Positions 14,918-22,774 of a stretch of 64,000 nt of DNA are shown here, piece after piece. The notes beneath the pieces are model-generated. The model was not told the origin of the DNA. It saw nothing but the letters and a program-made list of their open reading frames with translations, and searched no databases. This DNA is from Bacillus sp. CGMCC 1.16541 (GTDB taxonomy: Bacteria > Bacillota > Bacilli > Bacillales > Bacillaceae_H). Location of the stretch: NCBI RefSeq assembly GCF_003184905.1, contig NZ_QFRU01000025.1, forward strand, positions 1 to 64,000, read 5' to 3'. Position 1 is the stretch's first letter; the number at the start of each line of letters is the position of its first letter. The translations under genes were made by a program, and so were the position numbers.

Positions 14918-16522
14918 TTACGGCGTTTTTTTACCTCGTAGCTCTTTTATAAACGAAAGGTGCATGCCTAATCCTATGTAAAAAAACAGGCCGACTGCGA
15001 CAGAGCTTATGACAATTACCCATGACAAGTGATAAGAAGCAAAGATAGGAGAGAAGTAAGCTCGTACGACTTCTGACATCATAAACACGACCATCCCCAT
15101 CATAGATGCCAAACTTGCGACCCATAGCAATGGTCGATACAATGGCACAAATGAATAAAAAATTGTCTTTTTTATAAAATAAAGATTGAACAAGATAGAC
15201 ATGAAGTACCCACCATACGTAGCAACAGTTGGCCCTATTTCTTTTATGACCGGAACAAGTAAGATATTTAATAAAAACTTTACACCTACACCAACAAACA
15301 TACTAAACAGTAATGACTTTTGTTGATTTAATCCTTGTAAAATCGCAGCGGTGACGGTAAATAGTGCGAAAAAGAGAGCTTGACCAGCCGACCATTTTAA
15401 TAAATATCCGCCTAAAAATGGGTTGTTGTCAATTCCAAATAACATCAAATAGATAGGTGTACTTAAAATGGTAAGCCCAACAACGGCAGGTACGAGAAAA
15501 AAACAGAGAATCTGCAATGTTTTTGTCATATAATCACGAACGACTGATAACTCTTTCGCGACGTACTTCACCGTAATATTCGGAATGAGTGACATCCCAA
15601 ATGCCGTCGCAAGCGACACTGGAATCATAATTAAAATTTGGGTAAATCCGATAATCGAATTGATTTCCTCTGCTTTTGTGAGTGGATAACCAATTCCTTG
15701 GAACAAGCGATTAATCGTAAACGTATCAATATTTTGGTAAATGGGTAATGTTAACCCAACAACCACAAATGGAATGGCATAGCCAATTAGTTCTTTATAA
15801 ATGGCGAAAAGAGACATCTTAGGTGCCTGGCGGCTTCGATCGACATCTTCTTGAATCCATCTCTTTCTGCGCTGATAAATGATCAGTAAAGTAAAAAGCC
15901 CTGCTGTTCCGCCTACAAACGCACCTAACGCTCCGATACCAACCGCTTCTGTCGTTGTTCCTTTCCATACATGAATCATGAGATACGCACCACCAACAAT
16001 AAACGTCACACGTACCAATTGTTCAAGAACGGTACTTAACGCTGACGGCCCCATTGATTGATTGCCTTGAAAATAGCCTCGTAATAAACTCATCGGTGGA
16101 ACTACAAGTAACGAGATGCTCACGAGTCGAATGACATAGACGACATCCTCAATCGTGTTACCAGATTCACTGTTACGTTGAATAACAGTTTGAGCCAAGG
16201 TTGGAGCTAATGTATACAGAGATACACAAGAGATGGCCCCTGTTATGATCATCAAAATCATCCCTGTTTTTAGCAACTCATAGCCTGCTCGGTAATTGCC
16301 CATACCATTATATTTTGAAACAAACTTCGAGACGGCCAATGGCAAGCCTAATGTAGAAATGCTTAACATGAGTGTATAAGGACCATAAGCATATTTATAG
16401 AGTGCATAACCAGACGTCCCAACTAACATCGTAAACGGCATAATATACACAAAACCTAATATTTTGGAAAGAAGAGATGCACCTGTTAAAAGAAACGTCC
16501 CTCTTATAAACTGATTTTTCAT
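14918..16522 (-). CDS. MOP-family lipid/polysaccharide flippase (YtgP/SpoVB-like)
   Basis: A 534-residue protein with about 14 membrane helices, typical of the MATE/MOP superfamily. The N-terminus IRGTFLLTGASLLSKILGFV and GYALYKYAYGPYTLMLSIST match the polysaccharide-biosynthesis (YtgP, SpoVB, MurJ-like) branch. These proteins flip lipid-linked sugar intermediates; B. subtilis YtgP (544 residues) acts as a MurJ-type lipid II flippase. Here it stands alone upstream of DUF2512 on the same strand. SpoVB is the main alternative. Confidence 0.85.
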   Translation of the reverse strand: MKNQFIRGTFLLTGASLLSKILGFVYIMPFTMLVGTSGYALYKYAYGPYTLMLSISTLGLPLAVSKFVSKYNGMGNYRAGYELLKTGMILMIITGAISCVSLYTLAPTLAQTVIQRNSESGNTIEDVVYVIRLVSISLLVVPPMSLLRGYFQGNQSMGPSALSTVLEQLVRVTFIVGGAYLMIHVWKGTTTEAVGIGALGAFVGGTAGLFTLLIIYQRRKRWIQEDVDRSRQAPKMSLFAIYKELIGYAIPFVVVGLTLPIYQNIDTFTINRLFQGIGYPLTKAEEINSIIGFTQILIMIPVSLATAFGMSLIPNITVKYVAKELSVVRDYMTKTLQILCFFLVPAVVGLTILSTPIYLMLFGIDNNPFLGGYLLKWSAGQALFFALFTVTAAILQGLNQQKSLLFSMFVGVGVKFLLNILLVPVIKEIGPTVATYGGYFMSILFNLYFIKKTIFYSFVPLYRPLLWVASLASMMGMVVFMMSEVVRAYFSPIFASYHLSWVIVISSVAVGLFFYIGLGMHLSFIKELRGKKTP

Positions 16523-16683
16523 TACACGATACTCCTATCGCTTCTATTTAACGATTTTTTGAATAAGCCTCTCGCATCAAATCTATGAAGGGCAAATCCC
16601 AACGGTCAAGAAAAGATGGAACATTACTTTTGTTGTGAAACTAAGAAACCGCCCCTTCAAGTGAAAGATAAGCGGTGAATCGT

Positions 16684-17223
16684 TTACAGGTCTGCTTCTG
16701 TAAAGAACGGATGCGCTTCGTCTCTTAAAGATAAGACGGGAACAGATACTGGCCAATCAATCGCTAAATGAGGGTCGTTCCAGCGGATTCCTCGATCGTG
16801 ATTTGGTGAGTAATATTCATCAACTTTATATTGCACCTCTGTATCTTTCATTAACGTACAAAACCCATTTGCAAAACCTTTAGGAATAAATAATTGCTTT
16901 TTATTTTCAGCACTTAACATAAATCCTTCCCACTTCCCAAACGTTTGTGAATCTTGACGCAAATCAACGACTACATTATAAATGGCCCCTTTTGTGACTC
17001 GAATGATTTTTGCTTGTGCCTTTGGCGCTCGCTGATAATGCAACCCTCTCAATGTGCCAATTTGTTTTAAAAGAGAGTGATTATCCTGTACAAACTCCTC
17101 CTTTATTCCATGTTCATGAAAAAGATTTTTATGATAAACTTCCATAAAGAAACCACGTTCGTCTTTAAATAATTTCGGTTCAATAAGTAAAATACCTTCT
17201 AATTTCGATGAGTGAATCGACAC
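16684..17223 (-). CDS. rfbC: dTDP-4-dehydrorhamnose 3,5-epimerase
   Basis: A 179-residue RmlC-type cupin enzyme of dTDP-L-rhamnose synthesis. Motifs: FKDERGFFMEVYH, QDNHSLLKQIGTLRGLHYQR (catalytic His region), DLRQDSQTFGKWEG, FIPKGFANGFCTL and the late Tyr/Asp region YSPNHDRGIRWNDP. Start GTG with GAGAGGGG upstream. rfbA, rfbB and rfbD are not adjacent, so it is solitary here; its partners would have to be elsewhere in the genome. Confidence 0.92.
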   Translation of the reverse strand: MSIHSSKLEGILLIEPKLFKDERGFFMEVYHKNLFHEHGIKEEFVQDNHSLLKQIGTLRGLHYQRAPKAQAKIIRVTKGAIYNVVVDLRQDSQTFGKWEGFMLSAENKKQLFIPKGFANGFCTLMKDTEVQYKVDEYYSPNHDRGIRWNDPHLAIDWPVSVPVLSLRDEAHPFFTEADL

Positions 17224-17254
17224 AAATGTCCCCTCTCTTTCTTAAGACTGACAA

Positions 17255-17428
17255 TCATTCTTCGTTAACGGTCTTTTCAATAAAAAAGAATGGCTTTTCA
17301 TATATATGTTTCGAATGAGGTGATAATGAATAAGGGGTTGTGTAGCGCTTCATTCTAGTGGCGTGAGAAGTAGAAGAACATGAGCTAGAGTCATACATAT
17401 ATGCAACAACTCTTGCCTCTCTATCCAT
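17255..17428 (-). CDS. Possible small Ser/Cys-containing protein
   Basis: A 57-residue frame from ATG 17428 with GGGGTG seven bases upstream (inside the preceding terminator hairpin). The peptide contains DSSSCSSTSHATRMKRYTTP and ends 31 bases before rfbC. No family recognised, and composition alone does not prove coding. Confidence 0.3.
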   Translation of the reverse strand: MDREARVVAYMYDSSSCSSTSHATRMKRYTTPYSLSPHSKHIYEKPFFFIEKTVNEE

Positions 17429-17434
17429 AAGAAA

Positions 17435-17475
17435 GCACCCCAAATGTTCGATTTGGTGTCTAACATTTGGGGTGC
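17435..17475 (-). terminator. Terminator of the DUF4362 lipoprotein gene
   Basis: GCACCCCAAATGTT pairs perfectly (14 bp) with AACATTTGGGGTGC; on the minus strand TTTCTT follows. Confidence 0.75.
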
Positions 17476-17545
17476 ACTTTATCCTGGATTTTTGAGGAAA
17501 GGGTTGTTAAGTGGTGTGCTAAATATCTTTTAGCTCAGCCTTTGT

Positions 17546-17950
17546 TTATTTTTGAATGGTTAAAAGGTAAACGTCTTTTCCATCCGTACATTCCGTTAAC
17601 GAATAATCCGCTTTGTTTGTCGTTTCATCTACGCGGATTGCCTCACATGAAGACGTACTTACTAACCGCTCTTTCTTTTTTCCTTCTGTCTTTTCAACTG
17701 TTAAGGTAATGGTATTATATTTATAATCTAGTAAATGCAAAAGCGGCTTCTCTTCTTTTGTGTATGTCACTACACGAACTTGATCTTCTTTATCTTTCGT
17801 CACATTCTCAACAAACTGTTCAAATTGCTGCTGATTCGTTAATTTATCATCTTTCACTACGACATCTGTTTCTTCTACTTTAAACTCACTGCATGCCGAT
17901 AACACTGTTAGAACGGCAACAATGAACACATAACGCATATTTTTTCTCAT
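17546..17950 (-). CDS. DUF4362-type lipoprotein
   Basis: A 134-residue lipoprotein: signal peptide (RYVFIVAVLTVLSACSEF) with lipobox LSAC, so lipidated at Cys 20. The mature part carries NQQQFEQFVENVTKDKEDQV, VRVVTYTKEEKPLLHLLDY and a late Cys pair (STSSCEAIRV, LTECTDGK). The pattern of FxxFxxNV...DKVRVVxYTxEGxPI is that of DUF4362 proteins, common Bacillus lipoproteins of unknown role. AAGGAG precedes the ATG. Confidence 0.8.
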   Translation of the reverse strand: MRKNMRYVFIVAVLTVLSACSEFKVEETDVVVKDDKLTNQQQFEQFVENVTKDKEDQVRVVTYTKEEKPLLHLLDYKYNTITLTVEKTEGKKKERLVSTSSCEAIRVDETTNKADYSLTECTDGKDVYLLTIQK

Positions 17951-18044
17951 TGGTTTTCTCCTTATCTTTTCTACTATCTTTCTTCTATCCTATTTTATCC
18001 AAGCTATTAATCGAAAGATATAGATCGTTTAGACTATCATAAAG

Positions 18045-18254
18045 AGAACCTCTCACACAACGATGAGAGGTTCATAGAAGGAGACAACGAAATTACGAAG
18101 GGTTGGTCAGCGACCGTCCATGTCCTTAGTTGGTTATTAGTTAACAGTAACATTGTAACAGGTGATGAGTGATTGGTTGTCCTCTTGTCTATTACAATCA
18201 CTAAGATTTGAAAACGTCTCCTTCTACCTTGAAGGGAGTCTCACCACTTCAAGG
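18045..18254. other. Three-hairpin structured intergenic element
   Basis: The 309-bp spacer holds three consecutive perfect inverted repeats: GAACCTCTCA/TGAGAGGTTC (18045-18073), a wide pair TAGAAGGAGAC/GTCTCCTTCTA enclosing about 130 bases (18075-18226), and CCTTGAAG/CTTCAAGG (18227-18254). The last follows the stop codon of the gene ending at 18260 and may act as its terminator despite lacking a strong T-run. No reading frame explains the region. It may be a structured RNA or a small inserted element. Confidence 0.45.
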
Positions 18255-18259
18255 GCACA

Positions 18260-18778
18260 TCAAAAATAGTTATCCGCATCAAATGCTAGTTCAATTGAAT
18301 AGTTTTTCGCATTGATTGCATTTGACAAACGATTTGCTTGTCTTTCTGCTTCAATGGCTTTTAATCGATAATCTTCAGGCTCAAACAGTGCGAGTTTGAC
18401 AATTGAAGTGGCTTCAGGTCCATACGAATAAGGGAATTCTTCTTTAAGCGCTGTCCCAAATTCCTTATATTTTCTCGCTTTTGCTCGTAGTTGTGTCGCA
18501 AGCTCAATTGCTTCTACAATTGTTAGCGATTCTCCTTGGAACACGACATCATTTTCAACATTTGCTTGATACATTAACTTATCAAGCAAACGAAAATCTT
18601 TTCGTACTTGGTCTATTTCTTGTTCAACATGAGTGAGTGTGCGAGCTTGCGTCGGAAGAGCTACCCCTCTCTCTGTTTCAACAAACGCAACGCGATCCAT
18701 TTCTTCTTCTAGTTCGTGAATTCGTTTGGATAACACGCTTTTAAGCTTCACCGCTTCAGCTAACGTTAAATTTGCCAT
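18260..18778 (-). CDS. Helical protein resembling the DIP1984 family
   Basis: A 172-residue, mostly helical protein beginning ANLTLAEAVKLKSVLSKRIH and ELEEEMDRVA, with a second segment GESLTIVEAIELATQLRAKA. The two halves share a 'LxLxEAxxLxxxLxxR' pattern, as in DIP1984-type coiled-coil proteins. Function unknown. A 23-bp gap separates it from the acetyltransferase upstream, so they probably form one operon. Confidence 0.55.
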   Translation of the reverse strand: MANLTLAEAVKLKSVLSKRIHELEEEMDRVAFVETERGVALPTQARTLTHVEQEIDQVRKDFRLLDKLMYQANVENDVVFQGESLTIVEAIELATQLRAKARKYKEFGTALKEEFPYSYGPEATSIVKLALFEPEDYRLKAIEAERQANRLSNAINAKNYSIELAFDADNYF

Positions 18779-18801
18779 AGCCGTCCCTCTCCCTCTTCTA
18801 T

Positions 18802-19212
18802 TTAATATCGCTTATACATGCCAAGCGATTTCGGATATGTATAGTTAAAACCAAATTTTTTATATAGTTGATCGGCTGGTACGTCTGCCATTAAGCTAAC
18901 ATATGCACTTTTAGGTGCATGTTCGTCTAAATACTTGGTCACCTCTGTCATAATGACCTTCCCCAAGCCACGACCTTGATACGCTGGGTCAACGGCAATA
19001 TCAACAACGTGAAAAAAGCAAGCACCGTCTCCGATGACTCTTCCCATTCCAATCAGTGTAGAATCAGCTCTTAATGTAACCGCAAAAAGAGAATGCTTCA
19101 GCCCTATTTGAGCTGCTTCTACTTCTTTTGGACTCATTCCTGCTTTACTTCTTAGCGCTGCATATTCCTCTGGATTCGGAGGATTTAATACAATTTCATA
19201 AAATTGTTCCAC
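18802..19212 (-). CDS. GNAT-family N-acetyltransferase
   Basis: A 136-residue acetyltransferase with motif A, VVDIAVDPAYQGRGLGKVIM (Q/RxxGxG/A acetyl-CoA loop as QGRGLG), and the C-terminal LYKKFGFNYTYPKSLGMYK. The N-terminal region NPPNPEEYAALRSKAGMSP is typical of small Bacillus GNATs. Substrate unknown. First gene of a likely two-gene unit. Confidence 0.85.
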   Translation of the reverse strand: MEQFYEIVLNPPNPEEYAALRSKAGMSPKEVEAAQIGLKHSLFAVTLRADSTLIGMGRVIGDGACFFHVVDIAVDPAYQGRGLGKVIMTEVTKYLDEHAPKSAYVSLMADVPADQLYKKFGFNYTYPKSLGMYKRY

Positions 19213-19414
19213 AGTTGGTCACACCTTTTCACAAAATGAATGTAAACCCGTTTTTGCAAAAACAAACGAAACTACAACGAGTCTATTTTATCATATTTTT
19301 GGTAGAGGAGGAAATTCGATTCTTTTTTTATGAAACAGTAGCAAACCATTTGTTTCTTGTAAAAAAGCTATGTTACACTATCTTTTCAATGGACTTTTAG
19401 AAAGGAGACCGTGT

Positions 19415-19696
19415 GTGACCATTCTTGCTTCTCAACCTTATATCATTATCACAAGATCGATTGAAGTTACTCAGCAATGTTATACAGAAACTGAACAACA
19501 CCTTCATTTATATCAAGACAAAGTCGTCGGTCATGAAAAAACATTTCACATTCATCATGTATTTGATATGTCATTCAAACCTCTATCCAATCAATCTGGA
19601 TTCCTCTATTTGCATACGAATCAAGGTGTATTTTCCTATCAAGTAAAATCGAATCCACAAACTTTTATTGAAACATTCAGAAAATTAGACGTTTAG
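19415..19696 (+). CDS. Small conserved Bacillaceae protein, PH-like beta fold
   Basis: A 93-residue protein started at GTG 19415, with AAAGGAG eight to ten bases upstream; the longer frame has no ribosome site. The sequence is strand-rich and ends GFLYLHTNQGVFSYQVKSNP, TFIETFRKL, a pattern seen in small Bacillus proteins with a PH/GRAM-like fold. No signal peptide. Function unknown. Confidence 0.65.
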   Translation: MTILASQPYIIITRSIEVTQQCYTETEQHLHLYQDKVVGHEKTFHIHHVFDMSFKPLSNQSGFLYLHTNQGVFSYQVKSNPQTFIETFRKLDV

Positions 19697-19762
19697 TTCA
19701 TACTTTCATGGGTATTCTCTCTATAAGCAATTCCCTATTTTTAAAATGAGAGGAGAAACCTA

Positions 19763-19888
19763 ATGAATGTTGAAAAAGAAACAACAAAAGGGCTAAACAA
19801 AGAAAAAAGCAACAACTTAACGTCTACGCAAGAAGTATTGTATCAAAGTGAATTTAAAAAAGCAGATAAAGCAGCAAGCGATAAGTAA
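19763..19888 (+). CDS. 41-residue Lys-rich small protein
   Basis: ATG 19763 has GAGGAGAAACC immediately upstream at good spacing, and the frame ends at TAA 19886-19888 just before a terminator. The peptide (VEKETTKGLNKEKSNNLTST, ending FKKADKAASDK) is highly charged, hydrophilic and probably disordered, resembling small sporulation or stress peptides. No family is recognised. It lies 66 bases after the previous gene and may be cotranscribed with it. Confidence 0.6.
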   Translation: MNVEKETTKGLNKEKSNNLTSTQEVLYQSEFKKADKAASDK

Positions 19889-19891
19889 ACG

Positions 19892-19928
19892 AAAAGCCAT
19901 CTGTCTCACACAGAGATAGATGGCTTTT
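19892..19928. terminator. Bidirectional terminator
   Basis: AAAAGCCATCT pairs with AGATGGCTTTT between the small-protein gene (+) and the HAD hydrolase (-). Confidence 0.85.
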
Positions 19929-19967
19929 CATTTAGTCTCTGTTGAATTTTTATCTTTCTTTTTCCTC

Positions 19968-20591
19968 TCATCCATTTACAACCGCTACAATATCTGCCGG
20001 TGTATGTACAGTATAAGCGGGTTGTTCCTGTTGAAGTGTTTCGATTGTATCAAATCCCCACGTAACCCAAATCATATCGATGCCGCTTGTCCTGCATGCG
20101 ACCAAGTCTCGATGCTCATCTCCTACATACATCACATCATGAGGTCGGAGTTGATAAGATTTTAAAAACTTTTTGATGACCTTGTCTTTCCCAAATAGGT
20201 TGGATGAGCAAAATACATGATCAATGTCGCGAATGTCATTTTGGCGTAAAAATTCGTGAATGTTTGCTTCAGAGTTTGACGAAATGATTACAAGTTCATA
20301 ACCTTGATTCTTTAATACTGACAACATTTCTTTGATGCCATCAAAAACACGCAACTTTGAAATTGACTGTTTATAAACTTTATAAAAGTCAACAACGAAA
20401 AAAGGGAGTTTGTACAAAGGAAACTCAAGTGCTTTACACCTTTCTACAATGGATACTTTCCTTAATTCTTCTAGTTCTTCACGACTTAGTGACTTCATCT
20501 TGTATTTGTCTCCTAACTCGTTAAAAGCATCAATCGTAATATCTTTCGAATCCACTAATGTTCCATCGAAATCAAAGATAATGTACTTCAC
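19968..20591 (-). CDS. HAD-superfamily hydrolase, phosphoglycolate-phosphatase-like
   Basis: A 207-residue HAD phosphatase. Motif I is FDFDGTLVDSKD (nucleophile Asp 8), motif II VIISSNSE, motif III Lys near GKDKVIKKF, and motif IV MYVGDEHRDLVACR. A helical cap lies between motifs I and II. The overall layout resembles phosphoglycolate phosphatase/PpaX-type enzymes; substrate unproven. Monocistronic on the minus strand. Confidence 0.85.
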   Translation of the reverse strand: MKYIIFDFDGTLVDSKDITIDAFNELGDKYKMKSLSREELEELRKVSIVERCKALEFPLYKLPFFVVDFYKVYKQSISKLRVFDGIKEMLSVLKNQGYELVIISSNSEANIHEFLRQNDIRDIDHVFCSSNLFGKDKVIKKFLKSYQLRPHDVMYVGDEHRDLVACRTSGIDMIWVTWGFDTIETLQQEQPAYTVHTPADIVAVVNG

Positions 20592-20664
20592 ATTCTACCT
20601 CCTCATTACGTAAATCGAATATTTAATTTCCTAATTATACCACCTCGTTGCTAATCAACAAATT

Positions 20665-20693
20665 AAAAAAGAGGCCACTCATTCGACCTCTTT
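20665..20693 (-). terminator. Terminator overlapping the kinase stop codon
   Basis: AAAGAGGTCG...GGCCTCTTTTTT on the minus strand, with a six-base T-run. Confidence 0.75.
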
Positions 20694-21968
20694 CAACGTA
20701 ACCGTCACCGTTGTTCCTTTTCCGACTTCACTCTCAAATACAATAAACCCTTGATGACGCTCCATGATCTTATAACATACCGCTAAACCTAATCCCGTTC
20801 CTGCTTCTTTCGTGGAATAAAAAGGGGTACCGATTTGATTGATTCGTTCTGGACTCATGCCAACACCGTTATCTTTGAATGTAACGATAATCTCTCCGTG
20901 CTGCTTTTTTAATAGAATATGAATCATGCCATGCTGTGACATGGCTTCTACACCATTTTTAATAATATTGATAAACACTTGCTTTAGTTGATTTGCATCG
21001 CACATGACGTATGCATGTGTCTCTTCATTTTCAAGCTGAATGGTAATATCATGTAAATTCGCTTCTGCTTTCATTAATACAACGACTTGCTTTAACAATT
21101 CTGTCATATTTTCTTTTTGAAACGAAACATGTTGCTTTTTTCCTAAAATCAGCATTTCACTCGAAATTAAGTTAATTCGGTTAATTTCAGACATCATAAC
21201 GTCTAAATGTTCCTCATTAACGTCTTTCGTCACCTGCATCAATTGAACAAACCCTTTCAATGATGTCAGTGGATTGCGGATTTCATGGGCAACGGCAGCT
21301 GCCATCTGACCGATGACTGACATTTTTTCTGATTCAATCATTCGCTCTTCATCACGTCGATAATTGGTAATGTCTCGCGCAATCATAAATACGCCACTTA
21401 CTTGCTCATTCACAACAATTGGTAAAAGCGATGAGCGAAGAATTCGAACATCTCCGTCTCGATTTAACACTTGAAACTCGAACTTAGATGGCCTTTTATG
21501 TAGGGCTTCATGAAAATAACCTTTTACTAACGGCACATCTTCTGGTACAACCCATTTGGACATCCCTGCTTCACCGATTTCTGACCGTGAATACCCCATA
21601 ATGGCTTCTCCTTCCGGATTCACAGAGCGTACTTTTCCTTCTTTGCTAATTTCAAACACCGCATCAGGGTTATGTTTAAAAAGGGATTGATAATGTTCAT
21701 TACTCGCTTGTAATTCATATTCTTTGTTCACAAGTTTATGTTGCGTATCAAATAAATCACGAGCACGGTTATAAACGAGTATGTATAAAGTAATTCCTGT
21801 TACAAAAACAAAAAACCAACCTTTATATTGTTGAAAGAAAATGTAAACCTCTAACTCTCCTTCTGCTAACTTGCGGGAGAGCTTGTCGGATAGAATAATC
21901 CATATCGATCCAATAATAATATAAGCGATTGCAATCTTCGTCGCAACCTTGCGTGCTTGAGTCGTCAA
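20679..21968 (-). CDS. PAS-domain sensor histidine kinase (sporulation-kinase-like)
   Basis: A 429-residue membrane kinase started at TTG 21968, with GGTGG upstream. Two membrane helices occupy the first 80 residues (KIAIAYIIIGSIWIILSDK and GWFFVFVTGITLYILVY). A PAS domain follows (HYQSLFKHNPDAVFEISKEG to VFMIARDITNYRRDEERM), then HisKA with phospho-acceptor His in AAAVAHEIRNPLTSLKGFVQ, and HATPase_c with N and G boxes (VFINIIKNGVEAM, GTGLGLAVCYKIMERH). No response regulator is adjacent, as for the orphan Kin-type sporulation kinases that feed Spo0F. Signal unknown. Confidence 0.88.
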   Translation of the reverse strand: MTTQARKVATKIAIAYIIIGSIWIILSDKLSRKLAEGELEVYIFFQQYKGWFFVFVTGITLYILVYNRARDLFDTQHKLVNKEYELQASNEHYQSLFKHNPDAVFEISKEGKVRSVNPEGEAIMGYSRSEIGEAGMSKWVVPEDVPLVKGYFHEALHKRPSKFEFQVLNRDGDVRILRSSLLPIVVNEQVSGVFMIARDITNYRRDEERMIESEKMSVIGQMAAAVAHEIRNPLTSLKGFVQLMQVTKDVNEEHLDVMMSEINRINLISSEMLILGKKQHVSFQKENMTELLKQVVVLMKAEANLHDITIQLENEETHAYVMCDANQLKQVFINIIKNGVEAMSQHGMIHILLKKQHGEIIVTFKDNGVGMSPERINQIGTPFYSTKEAGTGLGLAVCYKIMERHQGFIVFESEVGKGTTVTVTLKEVE

Positions 21969-22046
21969 TTTTTTACCACCTATAAAAAAATATACTATAT
22001 TCATTATCATAAACGTTTTTGATGTAAAAAACACTAGTTTCTATAT

Positions 22047-22078
22047 AAAAAGAGATTGACTTATGCAGTCAATCTCTC
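22047..22078 (-). terminator. Terminator of the PpiB-type lipoprotein gene
   Basis: GAGATTGAC pairs with GTCAATCTC followed by TTTTTATA on the minus strand, right after the stop codon. Confidence 0.82.
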
Positions 22079-22082
22079 ACTT

Positions 22083-22733
22083 TCACTGTACCCTCTCCGG
22101 CTCAGGGTAGTCGACACCAAATGTATCAACCGTCACTTTGCTTATCTTTTGATCTTCTAGTGGTTTATCTTGTGCGTCTCGTTCCACTTGCACAATATTT
22201 TGAGCCGTTTCGATCCCTTCAATCACTTTACCAAACGCTGCGTATTCCCCGTCTAATGACGGTGCATTTTCAACCATAATGAAAAATTGAGAGCCCGCTG
22301 AGTTTGGGTCATTTGATCTTGCCATTGAAAGAACACCGGTTTCATGCTTTAGATTATTGTCAAAACCATTTGAACTAAATTCACCTTTGATTGCATAACC
22401 AGGACCGCCTGTTCCGCGTCCTTCAGGATCGCCCCCTTGAATCATAAAACCTGGTATCACACGGTGAAAGATAAGACCATCATAAAAACCATCTTCAATC
22501 AATGAAACAAAATTTGCGACTGTATTTGGGGCGATATCCGGATAAAGCTCAAGCTTCATTTCGTCGCCGCTTTCCATTGTCATCGTCACAACGGGATTTT
22601 TATCATTTTCTCCCTTTGGACTTGTTGTTGTTGTTTCGTCCTTTTCTTCTTTCCCGCTTGTCCCACACGCTGCTAACAATAAAGTACATGTCAGCACAAG
22701 GATCAAGAATGGAATAAACCGACTTCTTTTCAT
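22083..22733 (-). CDS. Cyclophilin-type peptidyl-prolyl isomerase lipoprotein
   Basis: A 216-residue extracytoplasmic foldase. Signal peptide RFIPFLILVLTCTLLLAACG with lipobox LAAC gives lipidation at about Cys 22-23. A Thr/Lys-rich linker leads into a cyclophilin domain: NTVANFVSLIEDGFYDGLIF, HRVIPGFMIQGGDPEGRGTG (catalytic Arg region), NSAGSQFFIMVENAPSLDG and YAAFGKVIEG. It speeds cis-trans proline isomerisation of exported proteins, with PpiB-like rather than PrsA-like sequence. ATG at 22733 is chosen on spacing from AAAGGAG. Confidence 0.9.
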   Translation of the reverse strand: MKRSRFIPFLILVLTCTLLLAACGTSGKEEKDETTTTSPKGENDKNPVVTMTMESGDEMKLELYPDIAPNTVANFVSLIEDGFYDGLIFHRVIPGFMIQGGDPEGRGTGGPGYAIKGEFSSNGFDNNLKHETGVLSMARSNDPNSAGSQFFIMVENAPSLDGEYAAFGKVIEGIETAQNIVQVERDAQDKPLEDQKISKVTVDTFGVDYPEPERVQ

Positions 22734-22774
22734 GTTCACCAAACTCCTTTATGTATCATTTGTCAACATTCACA

